From contig NC_013521.1 of the NCBI RefSeq assembly GCF_000024925.1, positions 3,286,001-3,350,000 on the forward strand: 64,000 nucleotides of DNA. The letters are read 5' to 3'. Under the pieces are notes generated by a model that did not search any database, was not told the origin of the DNA, and saw only the letters and a list, made by a program, of their open reading frames with translations. The DNA comes from Sanguibacter keddieii DSM 10542. Lineage in GTDB: Bacteria > Actinomycetota > Actinomycetes > Actinomycetales > Cellulomonadaceae. Positions within the stretch are counted from its first letter, which is position 1. Each line of letters opens with the position of its first letter. This document shows positions 9,534 to 18,448 of the stretch, piece by piece. A program made the position numbers and the translations under genes.

Positions 9534-9535
9534 GT

Positions 9536-9904
9536 TCAGAGCACCTCCATCGCCAGCGAGATGATCTTCATGAACTTCTTGTCACGCAGCTCGCGGCCGA
9601 CCGGGCCGAAGATGCGGGTTCCACGGGGCTCGCCGTCAGCCTTGAGGATGACGGCAGCGTTCTCGTCGAACTTGATGTAGGAACCGTCGGGACGACGGCG
9701 CTCCTTGGCGGTCCGGACGATGACGGCCTTGACCACATCGCCCTTCTTGACGTTCCCGCCCGGGATCGCGTCCTTGACGGTTGCGACGATGGTGTCGCCG
9801 ATACCGGCGTAGCGACGTCCCGAACCACCGAGAACACGGATGCAGAGAATCTCCTTGGCACCCGTGTTGTCGGCGACTCGAAGTCGCGACTCCTGCTGGA
9901 TCAT
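9536..9904 (-). CDS. rplN: 50S ribosomal protein L14
   Basis: Large-subunit protein at the subunit interface. The 122-residue protein begins [19 protein letters not shown] and ends [10 protein letters not shown], full length for the family. The open frame runs 22 codons further upstream, but the ATG at 9904 gives the universal start. First gene of the spc operon; the upstream gap of 165 bp contains the rpsQ terminator and a candidate promoter. Confidence 0.97.
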   Translation of the reverse strand: MIQQESRLRVADNTGAKEILCIRVLGGSGRRYAGIGDTIVATVKDAIPGGNVKKGDVVKAVIVRTAKERRRPDGSYIKFDENAAVILKADGEPRGTRIFGPVGRELRDKKFMKIISLAMEVL

Positions 9905-10000
9905 GTAATGAACTCCTGTCGTCGAGCTGGTTCTCGTGGCAACGAGCCTTGCCGAACGGATAGCTGACAAGCACTGTAGTAGCTCGTCTCACACCCCTGT
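9905..10000 (-). promoter_or_regulatory. Probable spc operon promoter
   Basis: Lies between the rpsQ terminator and rplN. A -10 hexamer TACAGT is on the minus strand at 9973-9978, identical to the -10 of the tRNA-Trp promoter in this window; the -35 position has no good match. Predicted leader about 60 nt. Confidence 0.35.
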
Positions 10001-10033
10001 GGGGCGGACCCGTGCGCTGCACGCGTCCGCCCC
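10001..10033 (-). terminator. Terminator hairpin between rpsQ and rplN
   Basis: Arms 10001-10009 and 10025-10033 (GGGGCGGAC and its complement, 9 bp), then one C-C mismatch, five more pairs and a 3-base loop. No U-tract. It lies 37 bp after the rpsQ stop and separates the S10 and spc operons. Confidence 0.75.
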
Positions 10034-10069
10034 GCAGAGGAGTGGTCTGTCTACTTCCAAGTGCTGGTG

Positions 10070-10372
10070 TTACTTGGCCTTCTCGAGGATCTCCACCAGG
10101 CGCCACCGCTTGGTAGCGGACAGCGGGCGGGTCTCCATGATGAGGACGAGGTCGCCGGTACCAGCAGAGTTCTGCTCGTCGTGCGCCTTGACCTTCGAGG
10201 TGCGTCGGATCACCTTACCGTAGAGCGGGTGCTTGACCCGGTCTTCGACCTCGATGACGACGGTCTTGTCCATCTTGTCGCTCACCACGTAGCCGCGCCG
10301 CGTCTTGCGGTTCGGCCGGTTCGCGGCGACGTCCTGCTCTGCAGCTGCCTCAGCAGTTGTCTTCTCGCTCAT
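10070..10372 (-). CDS. rpsQ: 30S ribosomal protein S17
   Basis: Primary 16S rRNA-binding protein. The S17 core starts near residue 25 ([23 protein letters not shown]) and continues to [11 protein letters not shown], after a 24-residue Ala/Glu-rich lead-in. I place the start at the ATG 10372 behind GTGAGG; a GTG five codons earlier overlaps rpmC and is possible. Last gene of the S10 operon. Confidence 0.95.
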   Translation of the reverse strand: MSEKTTAEAAAEQDVAANRPNRKTRRGYVVSDKMDKTVVIEVEDRVKHPLYGKVIRRTSKVKAHDEQNSAGTGDLVLIMETRPLSATKRWRLVEILEKAK

Positions 10373-10379
10373 GTCAGCC

Positions 10380-10619
10380 TCACTCACTCACGCTCGGTGC
10401 GGTACGGATGCCGAGCTCACGCTCGCGGAGGATCGTGTAGATCCGCGCGATGTCGCGACGAACAGCCTTGAGCCGACCGTGGCTCTCCAGCTGGCCGGTG
10501 GCCGACTGGAAGCGGAGGTTGAAGAGCTCCTTCTTGGACTTCTCCAGCTCGGCGACGAGCTTCTCGTTGTCGAAGCCGTCCAGCTCGCTAGGAGCCAGAT
10601 CCTTGGTTCCGAAAGCCAT
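10380..10619 (-). CDS. rpmC: 50S ribosomal protein L29
   Basis: Sits at the peptide exit of the ribosome and helps form docking sites for trigger factor and SRP. The 79 residues contain the L29 helix-turn-helix core ([21 protein letters not shown] and [16 protein letters not shown]). The ATG at 10619 overlaps the last base of the rplP stop; the longer open frame upstream is inside rplP. Confidence 0.96.
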   Translation of the reverse strand: MAFGTKDLAPSELDGFDNEKLVAELEKSKKELFNLRFQSATGQLESHGRLKAVRRDIARIYTILRERELGIRTAPSVSE

Positions 10620-11038
10620 CAGTTGCCACCACCCTCGCGCACCACGAAACGGCACTTCATCGGGAGCTTGTGGATAGCGCGACGCATAGCCTCCCGGGCC
10701 AGCTCTTCCGGGACACCGGCGAGCTCGAAGACGATCCGGCCGGGCTTGACGTTCGCGATCCACCACTCGGGGGAACCCTTACCTGAACCCATTCGGGTCT
10801 CCGCCGGCTTCTTGGTCAGCGGACGGTCGGGGTAGATGTTGATCCAGACCTTGCCACCACGCTTGATGTGGCGGGTCATGGCGATACGAGCAGCCTCGAT
10901 CTGACGGTTCGTGACGTAAGCAGGCTCGAGAGCCTGGATTCCGTACTCGCCGAACGCGATCGTCGTACCACCGGTCGCGGCGCCGGAGCGCCCCGGGTGG
11001 TGCTGCTTGCGGTGCTTGAGCCTGCGCGGGATCAGCAT
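10619..11038 (-). CDS. rplP: 50S ribosomal protein L16
   Basis: Helps shape the tRNA-binding centre of the large subunit. Full-length 139 residues starting [16 protein letters not shown] and containing the [24 protein letters not shown] signature. Two bp after rpsC, overlapping rpmC by one base, in the S10 operon. Confidence 0.97.
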   Translation of the reverse strand: MLIPRRLKHRKQHHPGRSGAATGGTTIAFGEYGIQALEPAYVTNRQIEAARIAMTRHIKRGGKVWINIYPDRPLTKKPAETRMGSGKGSPEWWIANVKPGRIVFELAGVPEELAREAMRRAIHKLPMKCRFVVREGGGN

Positions 11039-11040
11039 GC

Positions 11041-11871
11041 TCAGGCCTCCGTTCCGGTCGGAGCGGCCGGGGCAGCCTCTGCCGGAGCAGCAGCAGCCTG
11101 GTCGGCCTGGGCGGGCGCCTCGGCAGCGGCCGGACGCTCGTTACGACGACCACCGCGAGCGGGACGCTCGCCGCGCGGGCCACCACGGGGCGCACGAGGC
11201 GCCTGGTTCGCCTGCGAAGCCGCGAACTCCTTCTCCGTCATGTCGCCCTTGTAGATCCACACCTTCACGCCGATACGGCCGAAGGTGGTGCGGGCCTCGA
11301 AGAAGCCGTAGTCGATGTTCGCGCGGAGCGTGTGCAGCGGCACACGGCCTTCGCGGTAGAACTCGCTGCGGCTCATCTCGGCGCCACCGAGACGACCAGC
11401 GCACTGGACACGGATGCCCTTGGCGCCGGCGCGCTGGGCGGACTGCATGCCCTTGCGCATCGCACGGCGGAACGAGACGCGGCTCGCGAGCTGCTCGGCG
11501 ATCCCCTGGGCCACGAGCTGAGCATCGATCTCAGCGTTCTTGACCTCGAGGATGTTGAGCTGGACCTGCTTGCCCGTGAGCTTCTCGAGCTCGCCGCGGA
11601 TGCGGTCTGCCTCGGCGCCACGACGACCGATCACGATGCCCGGACGGGCGGTGTGGATGTCGACGCGGACGCGGTCGCGGGTGCGCTCGATCTCAACCTT
11701 CGAGATTCCTGCGCGCTCGAGACCGGTGCTCATGAGCTTGCGGATCTGGACGTCCTCACGGACGTAGTCGCGGTAGCGCTGACCGGGCTTGGTGCTGTCG
11801 GCGAACCAACGCGACCGGTGGTCGGTGGTGATGCCGAGACGGTACCCGTGCGGGTGAACCTTCTGTCCCAC
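11041..11871 (-). CDS. rpsC: 30S ribosomal protein S3 with Ala/Pro/Arg-rich tail
   Basis: Part of the mRNA entry site. It has an N-terminal KH domain ([25 protein letters not shown]) and the C-terminal S3 domain ending near YKGDMTEKE. After about residue 218 comes a low-complexity tail with RGG-like repeats followed by Ala/Pro, making 276 residues versus 233 in E. coli; such tails are common in actinobacteria. The GTG start at 11871 shares one base with the rplV stop TAG. Confidence 0.97.
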   Translation of the reverse strand: MGQKVHPHGYRLGITTDHRSRWFADSTKPGQRYRDYVREDVQIRKLMSTGLERAGISKVEIERTRDRVRVDIHTARPGIVIGRRGAEADRIRGELEKLTGKQVQLNILEVKNAEIDAQLVAQGIAEQLASRVSFRRAMRKGMQSAQRAGAKGIRVQCAGRLGGAEMSRSEFYREGRVPLHTLRANIDYGFFEARTTFGRIGVKVWIYKGDMTEKEFAASQANQAPRAPRGGPRGERPARGGRRNERPAAAEAPAQADQAAAAPAEAAPAAPTGTEA

Positions 11872-12242
11872 TATCGGGCCCTTCCCTTCGTGTCTTCACG
11901 CGGGGCGACAACCACGGTGATGTGGCTGGTCCGCTTGAGGATCTGGCTGGCACGCCCCTGAGCGCGGGGGCGGAACCGCTTGAGGGTCGGACCCTCGTCG
12001 ACGAACGCGGCGGTCACGACGAGCTGCTGCTCGTCGAACGCCACGCTCGCGCGGTCTGCCTTGACCCGTGCATTCGCGATCGCGCTCTCCACGACCTTGC
12101 GAATCGGCTCGCTGGCGGCCTGCGGTGCGAACTTCAGCACCGCGACGGCCTCAGTGGCCTGCTTGCCACGGATGAGATCCACGACGCGCCGGGCCTTCTG
12201 GGGCGTGACGCGGATGAACCGCACCTGCGCCTTGGCTTCCAT
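11871..12242 (-). CDS. rplV: 50S ribosomal protein L22
   Basis: Lines the peptide exit tunnel. Product of 123 residues with [19 protein letters not shown] near the start and the L22 signature ending [20 protein letters not shown], whose hairpin reaches into the tunnel. The ATG at 12242 follows AGGA by five bases; an earlier in-frame start 11 codons upstream is less likely. Confidence 0.96.
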   Translation of the reverse strand: MEAKAQVRFIRVTPQKARRVVDLIRGKQATEAVAVLKFAPQAASEPIRKVVESAIANARVKADRASVAFDEQQLVVTAAFVDEGPTLKRFRPRAQGRASQILKRTSHITVVVAPREDTKGRAR

Positions 12243-12304
12243 TGCTGTCCTGCCTTCTTGTCTGGTCATGACCAAGAGGTCCCTGTCGCTGCTGACCCGG
12301 GGGG

Positions 12305-12586
12305 TCAGCGGCGACGGCCCTTCTTGTCGTCCTTCACGTGGCCGCGGAAGGTGCGCGTCGGAGCGAACTCGCCGAGCTTGTGACCCACCATCGACTCGGT
12401 GACGAACACCGGGGTGTGCTTGCGTCCGTCGTGCACGGCAAACGTGTGACCGAGGAAGTCGGGCGTGATGACCGACCGACGGGACCAGGTCTTGATGACG
12501 TTCTTGGTCCCCTTCTCGTTCTGGACGTCCACCTTCTTCTGAAGGTGACCGTCAACGAAGGGGCCCTTCTTGAGGCTACGAGGCAT
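12305..12586 (-). CDS. rpsS: 30S ribosomal protein S19
   Basis: Small-subunit head protein. The 93 residues start [15 protein letters not shown] and contain [16 protein letters not shown], the S19 signature. S10 operon between rplB (15-bp gap) and rplV (62-bp gap). Confidence 0.98.
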   Translation of the reverse strand: MPRSLKKGPFVDGHLQKKVDVQNEKGTKNVIKTWSRRSVITPDFLGHTFAVHDGRKHTPVFVTESMVGHKLGEFAPTRTFRGHVKDDKKGRRR

Positions 12587-12601
12587 CTGTCAGGCTCCTT
12601 A

Positions 12602-13441
12602 TCAACGCTTCTTGTTGCCGGTACGACGGCGACGGACGATGAGCTTGTCGCTCGCCTTGTTGGGACGACGGGTGCGACCCTCTGCCTGGCCCCAGGGGCT
12701 GACAGGGTGACGACCACCGGAGGTCTTCCCTTCACCACCACCGTGCGGGTGGTCGATCGGGTTCATGGCGACACCACGGACGGTCGGGCGCTTGCCCTTC
12801 CAGCGCATGCGGCCGGCCTTGCCCCAGTTGATGTTCGACTGCTCGGCGTTGCCCACCTCGCCGACCGTCGCGCGGCAGCGCAGGTCGACGTTGCGGATCT
12901 CGCCGGACGGCATGCGCAGCTGCGCGAAGTTGCCGTCCTTGGCGACGAGCTGCACCGACACACCGGCCGAACGTGCGATCTTCGCGCCGCCGCCGGGCTT
13001 GAGCTCGATGGCGTGGATGACCGTACCGGTCGGGATGTTGCGAAGAGGCAGGTTGTTGCCAGGCTTGATGTCAGCGCCGGCGCCGTTCTCGATCGCGTCA
13101 CCCTGACGCAGCTTGTTCGGGGCGATGATGTAGCGCTTCTCGCCGTCCGCGTAGTGCAGCAGCGCGATGCGGGCGGTCCGGTTCGGGTCGTACTCGATGT
13201 GAGCGACCTTGGCGGGCACGCCGTCCTTGTCGTGGCGACGGAAGTCGATGACGCGGTACGCACGCTTGTGGCCACCACCCTTGTGACGGGTGGTGATACG
13301 GCCGGAGCTGTTACGGCCACCGGTCTTGTGGAGCGGGCGGATCAGCGACTTCTCCGGCTCCGAGCGCGTGATCTCGACGAAGTCGGCGACGCTGGCGCCG
13401 CGGCGTCCGGGCGTCGTCGGCTTGTACTTACGGATTCCCAT
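12602..13441 (-). CDS. rplB: 50S ribosomal protein L2
   Basis: Essential for subunit joining and peptidyl transfer. Full length of 279 residues starting [15 protein letters not shown], with the catalytically important C-terminal block [18 protein letters not shown] including the conserved histidine. S10 operon, 32 bp after rplW. Confidence 0.98.
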   Translation of the reverse strand: MGIRKYKPTTPGRRGASVADFVEITRSEPEKSLIRPLHKTGGRNSSGRITTRHKGGGHKRAYRVIDFRRHDKDGVPAKVAHIEYDPNRTARIALLHYADGEKRYIIAPNKLRQGDAIENGAGADIKPGNNLPLRNIPTGTVIHAIELKPGGGAKIARSAGVSVQLVAKDGNFAQLRMPSGEIRNVDLRCRATVGEVGNAEQSNINWGKAGRMRWKGKRPTVRGVAMNPIDHPHGGGEGKTSGGRHPVSPWGQAEGRTRRPNKASDKLIVRRRRTGNKKR

Positions 13442-13473
13442 GGGGATCTGTCCTCAATCTGCTCTCGGCCGGC

Positions 13474-13779
13474 TCAGCCGACCGGGCCACCGAACATGTC
13501 AATCGAACCCTCGCGGAGGGAGACGATTGCACGCTTGGTGTCCTTGCGCTTGCCGATACCGAAACGGGTCCGCCGGGTCTTGCCCTTGCGGTTGATCGTG
13601 TTGACGGAGGCGACCTTGACATCGAAGATCTTCTCGATGGCGATCTTGATCTCCGTCTTGTTCGCCCGCGGGTCGACGAGGAAGGTGTACTTCCCCTCGT
13701 CGAGCAGGCCGTAGCTCTTCTCGGAGAGGACCGGTGCGATCAGGATGTCGCGCGGGTCCTTCTGGACGGTGGTGCTCAC
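13474..13779 (-). CDS. rplW: 50S ribosomal protein L23
   Basis: Main docking site for trigger factor and SRP at the tunnel exit. The 101-residue product has [16 protein letters not shown] near the start and the [20 protein letters not shown] segment. Its start overlaps the rplD stop by four bases (GTGA), so the two are translationally coupled. Confidence 0.97.
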   Translation of the reverse strand: MSTTVQKDPRDILIAPVLSEKSYGLLDEGKYTFLVDPRANKTEIKIAIEKIFDVKVASVNTINRKGKTRRTRFGIGKRKDTKRAIVSLREGSIDMFGGPVG

Positions 13780-14480
13780 TTGGCGTCCTCCTTCGCGAGC
13801 TGTGCCGACTCGGACTCGGTCGCGACGGCCTTGACCGAAGAACCAGTCGTGGGCCCAGCGAGGAACGCGTCGAGCGCGCCCTTGGTGAAGACCACGTCGT
13901 CAGAGACGAGCACGTCGTAGGTGTTGAGCTGGTCAGCGACCAGGAGGTGCACCTGCTCAGCGTTGCGGAGCGACTTCACCGTGAGCTCGTCACCGCGCTC
14001 GAGCACAACGAGGACGTTGCGACGAGGAGCGAGGTTGGCCAGCGAGGTGAGAGCCTGCTTGGTCGACGGCGAGCCGTCGATGCCGAAGCCGGTCACGACG
14101 TGAATACGGCCGGCGCGAGCCCGGTCGGAGAGGGCGCCGCGGAGAGCAGCAGCCTTCATCTTCTTGGGGGTGCGCTGGGAGTAGTCGCGAGGCGTGGGGC
14201 CGTGGACGACTCCACCACCGGCGAACTGAGGAGCACGGGTCGAGCCCTGACGGGCGCGGCCGGTCCCCTTCTGCTTGTACGGCTTGCGTCCACCACCGCG
14301 GACCTCGCCGCGGTTCTTGGTGTCGTGCGTGCCCTGACGGGCTGCAGCGAGCTGCGCGACGACGACCTGGTGGATCAGCGGGATGTTCGTCTGGACGTCG
14401 AACACCTCGGCGGGGAGGTCGGCGGTGCCGGCCTTCTTGCCCTTGGCGTCGATGACGTCGACGGTGAGCGTTTCAGACAT
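13776..14480 (-). CDS. rplD: 50S ribosomal protein L4
   Basis: Tunnel-wall protein; in E. coli it also represses the S10 operon, and whether it does so here is unknown. The 234-residue protein has [30 protein letters not shown]-type tunnel loop (about residues 46-80) and [13 protein letters not shown]. The ATG at 14480 gives MSETLTVDV; the frame is open upstream into rplC but that part is not L4-like. Four bp after rplC. Confidence 0.97.
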   Translation of the reverse strand: MSETLTVDVIDAKGKKAGTADLPAEVFDVQTNIPLIHQVVVAQLAAARQGTHDTKNRGEVRGGGRKPYKQKGTGRARQGSTRAPQFAGGGVVHGPTPRDYSQRTPKKMKAAALRGALSDRARAGRIHVVTGFGIDGSPSTKQALTSLANLAPRRNVLVVLERGDELTVKSLRNAEQVHLLVADQLNTYDVLVSDDVVFTKGALDAFLAGPTTGSSVKAVATESESAQLAKEDAK

Positions 14481-14484
14481 GTCT

Positions 14485-15144
14485 TCACGCACCCTTCGCG
14501 GCACTACGCACGAGGACGACGCCGCCCTTAGGACCGGGCACTGCACCCTTGACGAGCAGCAGGCCCTTCTCGGCGTCGACCGCGTGAACGGTCAGGTTCT
14601 GCGTGGTCTGACGGTCAACACCCATCCGACCAGCCATGCGCACACCCTTGAACACGCGCGACGGGGTCGAGGCCCCACCGATCGAGCCGGGCTTGCGGTG
14701 GTTCTTGTGAGCACCGTGGGACGCGCCGACTCCGTGGAAGCCGTGGCGCTTCATGACTCCGGCGAAGCCCTTGCCCTTGGTGGTGCCGATGACGTCGACG
14801 ACACTGCCGGAGGCGAAGGCCTCGGCGGTGAGCTCCTGGCCGAGCGTGAACTCGCCGGCGTCGGACGTACGGATCTCGGTCACGTGACGGCGGGGGGTGA
14901 CCCCGGCCTTCTCGAAGTGACCCTTCAGCGGCTGCGAGACCTTGCGCGGGTCGATCTGGCCGTAGGCGAGCTGGACGGCTGCGTAGCCGTCGAGCTCAGC
15001 GGTACGGACCTGGGTCACCACGTTGGTGCCGACCTGGACCACGGTCACGGGAACGAGGCGTCCTGCCTCGTCCCAGACCTGGGTCATCCCGAGCTTGGTT
15101 CCGAGCACGGCCGTCACGGGCCGTTCGTTCTGCTGGGTAGCCAT
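14485..15144 (-). CDS. rplC: 50S ribosomal protein L3
   Basis: Early assembly protein near the peptidyl-transferase centre. The 219 residues include [23 protein letters not shown] at the start and the L3 signature [24 protein letters not shown]-type block around residues 125-150. Start GTG or ATG at 15144, 20 bp after rpsJ, in the S10 operon. Confidence 0.97.
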   Translation of the reverse strand: MATQQNERPVTAVLGTKLGMTQVWDEAGRLVPVTVVQVGTNVVTQVRTAELDGYAAVQLAYGQIDPRKVSQPLKGHFEKAGVTPRRHVTEIRTSDAGEFTLGQELTAEAFASGSVVDVIGTTKGKGFAGVMKRHGFHGVGASHGAHKNHRKPGSIGGASTPSRVFKGVRMAGRMGVDRQTTQNLTVHAVDAEKGLLLVKGAVPGPKGGVVLVRSAAKGA

Positions 15145-15164
15145 AGTTATGTCCTCCCCCAGCC

Positions 15165-15473
15165 TCAGAGCTTGATCTCGATGTTCACGTCCGCGGGCAG
15201 GTCGAGACGCATGAGCGAGTCGACCGCCTTCGGCGTGGGATCGATGATGTCGATGAGCCGCTTGTGCGTGCGCATCTCAAAGTGCTCGCGGCTGTCCTTG
15301 TACTTGTGAGGCGAACGGATAACGCAGAACACGTTCTTCTCCGTCGGCAACGGCACCGGGCCCACGACCGTCGCACCAGCGCGTGTCACCGTGTCGACGA
15401 TCTTGCGCGCCGAGCTGTCGATGACCTCGTGGTCGTAGGACTTGAGCCGGATGCGGATCTTCTGTCCCGCCAT
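15165..15473 (-). CDS. rpsJ: 30S ribosomal protein S10
   Basis: Small-subunit head protein that also partners NusB in antitermination of rRNA transcription in other bacteria. The 102 residues start [19 protein letters not shown] and include the S10 signature and the C-terminal ADVNIEIKL. The open frame extends upstream, but this ATG (15473) gives the universal start. First gene of the S10 operon, with a leader of about 320 nt upstream. Confidence 0.98.
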   Translation of the reverse strand: MAGQKIRIRLKSYDHEVIDSSARKIVDTVTRAGATVVGPVPLPTEKNVFCVIRSPHKYKDSREHFEMRTHKRLIDIIDPTPKAVDSLMRLDLPADVNIEIKL

Positions 15474-15855
15474 GGCGTCGTCTGACTCTTTCTCTCGAAC
15501 TGTCCGACCCCCGCGCTCGGGCGTGTCGCTCTGGGCGACAGCCGCTCGCGCTGCACCACTGCGTGGTACGGGGCCGTTGGAAATGTGAACCGCTGCTGCT
15601 CGTAGGCCCTGTGCAGAGCCGGACGACGCAGAGCTGATCACAACGTCTTCTCACCTGTGCGGAACCGGGGTCCCGTGGCGCCTCGATCTGTCGACGAACA
15701 GAGAGCTCAACACACGGATGCGGCCCTCGTCTGGGAGGGCCCGCGGTTCAACACACTGTTCGACTTGAGAATGAGCGCGCCCGTAACAGGCAACTTGACT
15801 AGTCTGCCACGCCGACCCCGAAAAGCCAACCGTGACCCCGCCCACCCCCACCCCC
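15474..15855 (-). promoter_or_regulatory. S10 operon promoter and leader
   Basis: No gene in this stretch. On the minus strand a -35 TTGGCT (15824-15829) and a -10 CAGACT (15801-15806) are 17 bp apart, giving a start near 15793 and an untranslated leader of about 320 nt. The leader contains a 7-bp hairpin at 15722-15741 (GGCCCTC arms, 6-base loop). Long S10 leaders are sites of autogenous control in some bacteria; nothing here matches the E. coli L4 target that I can recognise. Confidence 0.4.
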
Positions 15856-15930
15856 GCTCCCCCTCTCATGCCCGAGGCGCGTCGGCATCACCCTCCGCGG
15901 AGGTACCAGTCCTCGCGCCACGAGCATGAG
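15856..15930 (-). repeat. 75-bp palindromic repeat, left copy of an inverted pair
   Basis: Read on the minus strand this element starts CTCATGCTCGTG and ends GAGGGGGAGC. It aligns without gaps to the right copy at 16972-17046 read on the plus strand, with about 56 of 75 positions identical by hand count. The copy is itself an imperfect hairpin: 13-bp arms at 15859-15871 and 15924-15936, GGCGCG/CGCGCC inside, and a CCTCCGCGGAGG palindrome at the tip. It ends about 13 bp beyond the stop of the full-length frame of the DUF559-like gene. Confidence 0.8.
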
Positions 15931-15943
15931 AGGGGGGTGGGGG

Positions 15944-16891
15944 TCACTGGGGGTGCAGGCCTGCGGTGGCCAGGCGTGCGGCGAGTGCCGACGCGTCGAG
16001 AGCGGTGTCCCAGGTCCACCGCACCACCCGCAGACCGGCCCTCCGCAGCCGGTCTTCTCGGACCTAATCCGCCCACACCCGCTCCTCGACGAGCCGTCGG
16101 TCTCCGATGCCGTGGACCCGGTACTTGAGGCGGCCGTCGAACTCACCCACCAGCCCGAGGCCCGGCCACCAGAAGTCCACCCTGCCGATCGTCCCCTGGC
16201 CGTCGACGACCTCGTGCTGGAGAACAGGCGCAGCAAGCCCGAGCTCCGTCATCCGGGCCCTGCTGAGCGACTCCCCGACCGACTCCGCCCGACCGTCGGA
16301 GGAGAGCACCACCCGACGGGCACGCCGCGACCCTGGACTCGTGCCGATGGCCTGCAGCTCCCCTCGCAGCTCTTCAGCGCTCGCGAGACCCGTGTGCAGC
16401 ACATGGTCAGCCGCGGAGAGCGCAGCAGAGAACGACCATGACCGGCCGATGTCGACCACGGTCCGCGCCGCCGTCGTCGTCCGGAGTCCCTCCACCTGCT
16501 CGGTGCTCGGCGCGACCGAGACCGCGTGCCTCCGGACCGAAGGGACGGACCGCGCCCCACGTCCCTCGGGGGCGCTCACGTGGATCCCTGCCGGCCAGGC
16601 ACCCACCCGCGGGAGACGCCACAGGGCGGCCGCCGAGTCGTGGCTGAAGATCGGGTCCTTGAAGGCCCGTCCCGCTGCGAGGACCCGTAGCCGGTACTGC
16701 TCGAGGGCGTCGAGCGAGGCCCAGGTGCGCGCCGAGGTGTAGGCGCCGAAACGGATGCGGACCAGCTCACCTGCCAGGCACGCAGCACGCAGGTCCATCC
16801 CGTCGAGCCCGCGACGGGCCACGTCGGCAGCCGTCACCACCGGGAGCCGTGCGGCTACCGCACGGACAGCCTCGAGAGTCGCCAGGTCCAT
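15944..16891 (-). pseudogene. AbiEi-like/DUF559 (Vsr-like fold) protein, interrupted by an in-frame TAG
   Basis: Reading from the ATG at 16891, the protein first shows a winged-helix-like AbiEi antitoxin-type segment (DVARRGLDG to GELVRIRFGAYTS). A middle region follows (FSHDSAAALWRLP, then GLRTTTAARTVVDIGRS). The C-terminal part has GRVDFWWP and GEFDGRLKY, a DUF559/Vsr-like nuclease core. A TAG at 16066-16064 stops it at 275 residues. The same frame continues for another 39 codons (VREDRLRRAGLRVVRWTW and on) to a TGA at 15944, exactly the family's usual ending. From memory of the family, the TAG sits where VWAEKLRED has Lys, so one AAG-to-TAG change could explain it. It is flanked by inverted 75-bp repeats and inserted between tuf and rpsJ. 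It may be a decayed gene, a truncated but active product or a sequencing error. Confidence 0.7.
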
Positions 16892-16971
16892 GGCACCACC
16901 GTCCCACCCAGCCACTGCCCGGAACGGATATCCACAGAACAGATCCCCCGGCGCTCGAGTCGCCGCTCCCC

Positions 16972-17046
16972 CTCATGCTCGTGCCGCGACCGTGCACCCC
17001 TCCGCAGAGGGTCGTGCGGGCGCGCCAGGGGCATGGGAGGGGGAAC
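16972..17046 (+). repeat. 75-bp palindromic repeat, right copy of an inverted pair
   Basis: Plus-strand sequence from CTCATGCTCGTG to GAGGGGGAAC, matching the left copy (15856-15930) in opposite orientation. Its own ends also pair (CTCCCCCTCATGC against GCATGGGAGGGGG), and CCTCCGCAGAGG marks the tip. It lies 80 bp upstream of the DUF559-like start and 14 bp from the tuf terminator. I see no obvious target duplication beyond the two outer ends. Confidence 0.8.
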
Positions 17047-17060
17047 GGGTCTGGACGCGC

Positions 17061-17094
17061 GAAGACCCGGCAGTCGGGTGACTGCCGGGTCTTC
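17061..17094 (-). terminator. tuf terminator
   Basis: Perfect 15-bp stem (17061-17075 with 17080-17094, GAAGACCCGGCAGTC and its complement) and a GGGT loop, 33 bp after the tuf stop. No U-tract follows. Confidence 0.85.
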
Positions 17095-17126
17095 GGTGGA
17101 GCTAGCTGGAACAGCTAGGCACTAGA

Positions 17127-18317
17127 TCACTTGAGGATCTTGGTGACCTGGCCCGATCCAACGGTGCGGCCACCCTCACGGATAGCGAAGCCGAGGCCCT
17201 CTTCCATGGCGATCGGCTGGATGAGCTCGACCGTCATCTCGGTGTTGTCGCCAGGCATGACCATCTCGGTGCCCTCGGGCAGCGTGATGACGCCGGTGAC
17301 GTCCGTGGTGCGGAAGTAGAACTGCGGACGGTAGTTCGAGTAGAACGGGTTGTGACGCCCGCCCTCGTCCTTGGCAAGGATGTAGACGCGAGCCTCGAAC
17401 TCGGTGTGCGGCGTGATGGAGCCGGGCTTGACCACGACCTGGCCGCGCTCGACGTCCTCGCGCTTGATGCCGCGGAGGAGGAGACCGGTGTTGTCGCCGG
17501 CCTGTGCCTCGTCCATGGACTTGTGGAAGGTCTCGATGCCGGTGACGGTCGTCTTCTGCGCGGGGCGGATTCCGACGATCTCGACCTCGGAGTTGACCGC
17601 GAGCGTTCCGCGGTCGACCTTGCCGGTGACGACGGTTCCACGACCGGTGATCGTGAAGACGTCCTCGATGGGCATGAGGAACGGCTTGTCGAGCTCACGG
17701 AGCGGGTCGGGGACGTTCTCGTCCACGGCCTCCATGAGGTCCTCGACGGACTTGACCCACTCAGCGTCGCCCTCGAGAGCCTTGAGGCCCGAGACGCGCA
17801 TGACCGGGGCGTTGTCGCCGTCGAAGCCCTGAGCGGAGAGGAGCTCACGCACCTCCATCTCGACGAGCTCGAGGATCTCTTCGTCCTCGACCATGTCGGC
17901 CTTGTTCAGCGCGACCAGCAGGTAGGGGACACCAACCTGGCGGGCGAGCAGAACGTGCTCACGGGTCTGAGCCATCGGGCCGTCGGTCGCCGCGACCACG
18001 AGGATCGCGCCGTCCATCTGAGCGGCACCGGTGATCATGTTCTTGATGTAGTCAGCGTGACCGGGAGCGTCGACGTGCGCGTAGTGGCGCTTGCCCGTCT
18101 CGTACTCGATGTGCGCGATGTTGATCGTGATACCGCGCTGCTTCTCTTCCGGTGCCTTGTCGATCTCGTCGAACTTGAACTCAGGGTTCACGTCCGGGAA
18201 CTTGTCGTGCAGCACCTTGGAGATCGCCGCCGTCAGCGTCGTCTTGCCGTGGTCAACGTGACCGATGGTTCCGATGTTGACGTGCGGTTTGGTCCGCTCG
18301 AACTTGGCCTTCGCCAC
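17127..18317 (-). CDS. tuf: Elongation factor Tu
   Basis: GTPase that delivers aminoacyl-tRNA to the ribosome. Full-length 396 residues with all G motifs: GHVDHGKTT (about residues 19-27), [13 protein letters not shown] and the C-terminal SGQVTKILK end. The effector region RGITINIAH is intact. Last gene of the str group, 131 bp after fusA, with a possible private promoter in that gap and a strong terminator after it. Confidence 0.99.
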   Translation of the reverse strand: MAKAKFERTKPHVNIGTIGHVDHGKTTLTAAISKVLHDKFPDVNPEFKFDEIDKAPEEKQRGITINIAHIEYETGKRHYAHVDAPGHADYIKNMITGAAQMDGAILVVAATDGPMAQTREHVLLARQVGVPYLLVALNKADMVEDEEILELVEMEVRELLSAQGFDGDNAPVMRVSGLKALEGDAEWVKSVEDLMEAVDENVPDPLRELDKPFLMPIEDVFTITGRGTVVTGKVDRGTLAVNSEVEIVGIRPAQKTTVTGIETFHKSMDEAQAGDNTGLLLRGIKREDVERGQVVVKPGSITPHTEFEARVYILAKDEGGRHNPFYSNYRPQFYFRTTDVTGVITLPEGTEMVMPGDNTEMTVELIQPIAMEEGLGFAIREGGRTVGSGQVTKILK

Positions 18318-18353
18318 TGGGGTCCTCCTGGGACTTGGGTAGTCGTGCCGAAC

Positions 18354-18366
18354 GATGCAGATACTA
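18354..18366 (-). promoter_or_regulatory. Possible tuf-specific promoter (-10 element)
   Basis: TAGTAT on the minus strand at 18361-18366 in the fusA-tuf gap is a strong -10, predicting a start near 18354 and a short leader. No clear -35 is seen 17 bp upstream. Separate tuf transcription would match its very high expression need. Confidence 0.35.
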
Positions 18367-18448
18367 GCTCGTGAGAGCGTCGTACCTGCGGGGCGTGCGG
18401 GTCGCTACAGGTTGATGGTGGTGATACTGCGGTTCGACCTGTGGGGAC

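Noticed and set aside
16064-16915. DUF559-like gene as an intact gene with GTG start at 16915
   Set aside because: The family's conserved tail continues in frame after the TAG, so it looks interrupted; the ATG at 16891 fits the N-terminus better than the GTG.
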